Program-made: the position numbers and the translations under genes
Notes under the pieces: model-generated
The model's input: only the letters and a program-made list of their open reading frames with translations
Database searches by the model: none
Told to the model about the DNA's origin: nothing
NCBI RefSeq assembly: GCF_001612745.1
Contig: NZ_BDBA01000133.1
Coordinates: 1-34,265 of the forward strand
Length of the DNA stretch: 34,265 nt
Direction: 5' to 3'
Source of the DNA: Nocardia amamiensis NBRC 102102
GTDB taxonomy: Bacteria > Actinomycetota > Actinomycetes > Mycobacteriales > Mycobacteriaceae
Shown: piece after piece, positions 31,601-34,265 of the stretch
How positions within the stretch are numbered: the stretch's first letter is position 1
Layout of the letters: each line of letters opens with the position of its first letter

Positions 31601-34076
31601 ACGTCAGCCGGTGATCGTCGTCGTAGGTGTAGCGCATCGTCGCACCGACACCGTTGCGGACCGTGACCAGGCTCCCGGCCTCGTAGCCGAACTCCCTCAC
31701 ACGCGTCGGGCGCTCGCCGGCGTTGGTGGAATGGACCGAGAGTGCGGTGATGCGTCCTGCGGTGGTGTCGATGCTGATCCGGTAGCCGCCGGAATGCGAC
31801 ACCGCGACCGGCTGCGCGTCGGTGTTGTAGTGGAAGCGGATTCGGTTGTGGTGGCGGTCGGTGATCGCGGAGATGGCGTAATTGCCCAGCCGGGACTCCA
31901 ACCCGGCAAGCGTGGGTTCGGGGGCGAAGTGCCAGATGAGTTCCCGCCGCTGATCGAGGACGCGGTACCCGCCGGTGTCGGTGCGTGTCAGCGTCCAGCG
32001 TTGTCCACCGGTGACCGGCTGCACCGCCACACCAGGTTCGGGGTGCGGGTAGGCGAGCATGATCCCGTCCTCACCGAGGAAGGTGACACCCTGATGTTCC
32101 ACCACGACCCGCATGTCCAGCGTCGATGACCACGACGGCCCGAACCAGCGACCGAATCGGTAGTTGGAGCGATGCGTTCGCCGCAACACCATCGGCAACA
32201 CACCCGGGAGATCGAGGTCTGTCTCCGGAAGCAGGAATTCGCCAGTCGCGATATCGACCGGGTCGTCGGTGCAGGTCTTCTGCTCCGGTGTCCGATCGGA
32301 TTCATGGCTGGAGTCCTGCGCACGGTCGTAGGCGTTATGGTCGGCCTCGGCGCGCTGTTGCGGAGTCGGATCCGCGGACGGGCCGTCGTGGGGATCGTGG
32401 TGAGGGGCCGGTTGGTCGTGACCGCCGGGATGGGTGTCTGTGTCGCTGACATGATCAGCAGCGCCTGGTGAATCATGATGCGCCGCTGGTGGGTTGGTGT
32501 CGGTATCGGCGTGGTGACCGGGGTCGGAGCCGGGGTGCGCTGCGGCTGGTGGCCGGTCGGCGTCGGGGTGTGCCGGAGTGTCGGTGTCGGCATGCCGAGG
32601 TGACGGGTCGGGGCCCGGGTGTGTCGGGGCCGCAGAATCTTCGGACCGAGGTCGTGCGGGTTCGGGTTCGCCGGGGTGCGGGGCGGGAGAGGAGTCCTGA
32701 TCGGCGTGAGGCGATGCGGTGCCGGTATCCGGCGTGTGTGCTGTGTCCGGATGCGCCTGCTGCGGTGGTGCTTCCGGGTGTCCGGCTTCGGTGCGGTGAT
32801 CACCGGTGGTGTTGGTTGTGGATGGGTGGGATGGCGGTTCAGAGCTGGTGTGGAGGGCCGGCTGGGTGTCGGGTGCCGGTGTGTCATGACCGGGTGTGGG
32901 GATGTCGCGGGCAGCCGGTGTGGGCGTGTGGGTGCCGAGTTCGGTGGCGCGGTCGGTGAGGCGCACGGCGTCGTCGATCTTGTTGACCGCGGTGGCGGCT
33001 GCTTTTGCGCTACCCGCGCCGCCGGTCGCCGCGGTCAACAGGGCGTCACCGGTGATGCTGCCGGCGAACTCGAACGGGTTGCGCCGTGCGTCCGATACCA
33101 CCGACGACACCACCGCACCCGGATCGGCCGCGGCCACCACGAGACCGGTGCCCAGACTCGACACGCTCGACAGATACTCGGCTGGATGAGTGAGGTTGTA
33201 GGTGTCGCTGGGATTGACCGCGCGCACGAACTGCACCATGGAGCTCAGGCTGGTCAGTACGCCGGAATCGAAGCTTTCCTTGCCGTGCTGGTAGATGTCG
33301 GCCAGGTCGCTGAGATTGTTCGACCAGCGTTCGGTGAACGGCGGTTCCGTGGGCGCGGCCGAGGCCGCGTCGAGCAGCTTGCTCGCTGTTGCTGCGGCGG
33401 CGTTGTCACGTTGCGCGCGTGCGCCGTTGAGGATGTCGCGCGCGGCGTTGCGGATCGGTGTCCAGGTGTCGGTCAGTGTGCGACCGGATTTCTGGCTGTC
33501 CGACAGCGCGTTCCACTCGTTCTTCTTCGTGCGCTCCTCCGCGTCGGCGTCGTCCCATTTCGCGATCGCATCCGCTGCTTTGGCTTGCGCAGCAACGACT
33601 TCGCTGTACCAGCCATCCAACGCTGAGGCGGCCTTGGCCATGGCGTCGGCGCCGTCCCACCACAACTTCGGCTGCTTGTCGAAGACCGCGTTGAAAGCAT
33701 CCGCCGCGGAACCGGTCCAGTTCGCGGTGTCGATCCTGCGTAGCGCATCACCGGTGGAATCGATGGTGGTGCCCATTGTGCGCAACGTTTCCGCGGCGTC
33801 GTGGATGGCGGAGGGTTCCCCGCGAATCAGTTCCTTCGGATCGCGGGTTTCGCCGAGGTCGCGCTCATCGACTGGACCTCCTGTCGCAGAAGCGATCCGA
33901 TCACCGAGATCATCGAGGGATTCCGCCACGCCATCGGCGCCGACCTCGCGGGCACCGGAAGCCAGCGCGTCCAAACCGGCGTCGGCGGCTTGCCCTGCCG
34001 CCGCGACACCGGCCTCGATGACGCCCTCGACCGCGTTGCCGACACTGTTGAGGAAGTTGTCGAACCCGATCCCCAC
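28677..34076 (-). CDS. RHS polymorphic toxin with T7SS-like N-terminus and HYD1-type ART C-terminus
   Basis: 1799 residues, GTG start with GGGGAAGG 6 nt upstream. Residues 1-330 are helical with WTGSAADAF (Trp120-Gly122), a WxG100-like element suggesting ESX secretion; 370-560 is a Pro/His/Asp linker. A DUF6531-type segment (VDIATGEFLLPETDLDLPGV) opens the RHS shell at about 570. About 20 YD repeats follow to 1600, then the RHS core with DPLGL twice, where the shell is normally cut. The last 107 residues (LYHYTNETGHDAILESQELR, ARYGDGQYLTD) match HYD1-type ADP-ribosyltransferase toxins. Expected role: an exported toxin for killing competitor cells; target unknown. Confidence 0.85.
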   Translation of the reverse strand: MGIGFDNFLNSVGNAVEGVIEAGVAAAGQAADAGLDALASGAREVGADGVAESLDDLGDRIASATGGPVDERDLGETRDPKELIRGEPSAIHDAAETLRTMGTTIDSTGDALRRIDTANWTGSAADAFNAVFDKQPKLWWDGADAMAKAASALDGWYSEVVAAQAKAADAIAKWDDADAEERTKKNEWNALSDSQKSGRTLTDTWTPIRNAARDILNGARAQRDNAAAATASKLLDAASAAPTEPPFTERWSNNLSDLADIYQHGKESFDSGVLTSLSSMVQFVRAVNPSDTYNLTHPAEYLSSVSSLGTGLVVAAADPGAVVSSVVSDARRNPFEFAGSITGDALLTAATGGAGSAKAAATAVNKIDDAVRLTDRATELGTHTPTPAARDIPTPGHDTPAPDTQPALHTSSEPPSHPSTTNTTGDHRTEAGHPEAPPQQAHPDTAHTPDTGTASPHADQDSSPAPHPGEPEPARPRSEDSAAPTHPGPDPSPRHADTDTPAHPDADRPPAAAHPGSDPGHHADTDTNPPAAHHDSPGAADHVSDTDTHPGGHDQPAPHHDPHDGPSADPTPQQRAEADHNAYDRAQDSSHESDRTPEQKTCTDDPVDIATGEFLLPETDLDLPGVLPMVLRRTHRSNYRFGRWFGPSWSSTLDMRVVVEHQGVTFLGEDGIMLAYPHPEPGVAVQPVTGGQRWTLTRTDTGGYRVLDQRRELIWHFAPEPTLAGLESRLGNYAISAITDRHHNRIRFHYNTDAQPVAVSHSGGYRISIDTTAGRITALSVHSTNAGERPTRVREFGYEAGSLVTVRNGVGATMRYTYDDDHRLTSWTDSNGNQMVNTYDEAGRVVFQRGTGGVLNTDFAYFDFADATGRLTTVTNSLGAVTSHGFDRDLQLRDLIDPLGGRTRIAYNADRKPLHVTAADGTTTSYRYTVDGDIATLTRPDGRSLTVDYLWRNRPVSITRPDGTVWRQEWDRHANLIAAIDPADARTEYTYHPNGALATITQPSGARTLIEVDPAGLPIRVTDPHGAITRIERDAFGRPTAVTDPLGATTHYHWSPDGRLLQRTDPDQYTETWTYDGEGNALAHTNRAGETTRFSYGAFDLLATRTEPDGSTTRYTWDTERRLTTVTNPLGHTWSYTYDPAGRLIAETDYNGATTRYTHDPAGRVTTITPPTGITRHQTHDPLGRLTEIASDTGDWVRYTHDPAGRILTAATGINENVLHTLAFTYTPTGAVATQQLDDRPVTRHEYDHLGRRIRRTSPTGATSTWTHDLTGRVRSLTTGRHQLSFSYDPLGRLASWQTGEIAVALDFTAGGRLAHQTVTAFPATSLDLDPATATRPSQRLLRHDEYAYRPDGYLTHHTLHHLGAQPQHHDYRLDALGRVTTITHDHAATERYTYDPLSNITSAALPETVGTEPAPPHAASHHRVDPAAGREYRGNLLIRDGRTRYHYDAAGRLIRKTTTRWSRKPDIWRYRYNSFDQLTDVWTPDQQWWHYTYDGLGRRTTKQHLDTDGTVLERVDYTWDGTRLIEQTSSDTTTRWEHQPGSHTPITQTTDQTTVDREFYAIITDLVGTPTELIDPTNAYSAATATTDLWGRTQWSGHTDTPLRYPGQIHDPETGLHYNLHRTYDPATGRYLTPDPLGLAASPNPSTYPHNPTTRTDPLGLIPNECANTPPSNPHSPAPADPTPGTAPPQSLYHYTNETGHDAILESQELRPSLRDHNPKDARYGDGQYLTDIEPGTRTPAQLSAAFLRVPWAGQKFSHFLEIDVTGLTVIQGRPGVFVIPNTEPLDLSGRIIRSGRN

Positions 34077-34265
34077 CTACGAGCCTTCCCCTGGTTGCGT
34101 GATGGCCGCGGCCTGCTGCGCGGCACCGGTATTCCAACCGGCCTGCGCGCCGGTGCCGTAGCTTCCCAGATTCGCCAGCGCTTGCGGCCCGACCGCTTGC
34201 ACCACCTGAACATTCGTGCTGATCTTGGTCATCGCCTCATCGAGCGAGGCGGCGCTGTAGTCGGC
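34077..34265 (-). CDS. Helical hypothetical protein upstream of the RHS toxin, 5' end outside the window
   Basis: The last 62 codons are visible: SLDEAMTKISTNVQVVQAVG, PQALANLGSYGTGAQAGWNT, ending in QPGEGS and TAG. The toxin gene's GTG follows the stop directly. It is helical and Gly/Ala/Gln-rich, like small partner proteins of ESX-exported toxins, but no signature motif is seen in this part. Likely co-transcribed with the toxin; a secretion-partner role is a guess. Confidence 0.6.
   Translation of the reverse strand, partial: ADYSAASLDEAMTKISTNVQVVQAVGPQALANLGSYGTGAQAGWNTGAAQQAAAITQPGEGS

Noticed and set aside
29000..32300. Repetitive DNA that could look like a tandem or CRISPR array
   Set aside because: The periodicity comes from YD repeats in the protein; units vary and there are no spacers of fixed length.
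29418..32959. Several long plus-strand frames opposite the RHS gene
   Set aside because: Gly/Val/Arg-rich antisense products typical of high-GC repeats; the YD repeats on the minus strand are the real coding sequence.

Overview
The window is high-GC DNA from an actinobacterium. Three things suggest Mycobacteriales, with Nocardia or a near relative most likely (an inference): many GTG/TTG starts, 4-nt stop/start overlaps, and an RHS toxin whose N-terminus looks built for ESX/type VII secretion. It reads as an accessory island or plasmid-like segment. Most genes are uncharacterised families typical of mobile elements (DUF2786-, DUF3085- and DUF6011-like), and there is an insertion sequence, broken genes and tRNA-like fragments. 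I see no integrase, origin, rRNA or CRISPR array.

Region 1 (1-7000, all minus) is a tightly packed operon. Its upstream half holds two tandem copies of a two-gene cassette: a zinc-ribbon GCS2-like amidoligase followed by a class II glutamine amidotransferase. In both copies the second gene starts inside the end of the first with the same 13-nt overlap. Downstream lie seven small genes, several joined by 4-nt overlaps, ending in a DUF2786-like gene cut by the window edge. A hairpin precedes each amidoligase gene. I regard this as the best candidate for an undescribed peptide- or protein-modifying system.

Region 2 (7000-16700) is a patchwork: an MGQYY-type protein with a 16-bp terminator; a coiled-coil/HTH protein; a coupled three-gene unit (small membrane protein, ECF sigma factor, partner protein) closed by a 16-bp terminator; small zinc-ribbon genes; a decayed stretch with a gene tail, a tRNA-Thr-like remnant and a frameshifted gene; a membrane protein/pentapeptide-repeat pair; and a decayed resolvase-type HTH.

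Region 3 (16000-20800) has a membrane protein divergent from a 1352-residue protein combining a ThsB-like TIR domain with 15-16 WD40 repeats. It is a plausible defence or signalling locus.

Region 4 (20800-25400) contains an IS1634-type insertion sequence flanked by 171-bp identical direct repeats that splits a small HTH gene, then a few minus-strand genes, a pair of palindromic operators and a second tRNA-like remnant.

Region 5 (25400-28100) carries a DHDPS-family lyase/aldolase, a P-loop kinase-like protein and an endonuclease/exonuclease/phosphatase-family protein. Region 6 (28390-34265, minus) is a polymorphic toxin module: an upstream partner (partial), a 1799-residue RHS protein ending in a HYD1-type ADP-ribosyltransferase-like toxin domain, and a DUF6881-like presumed immunity protein.
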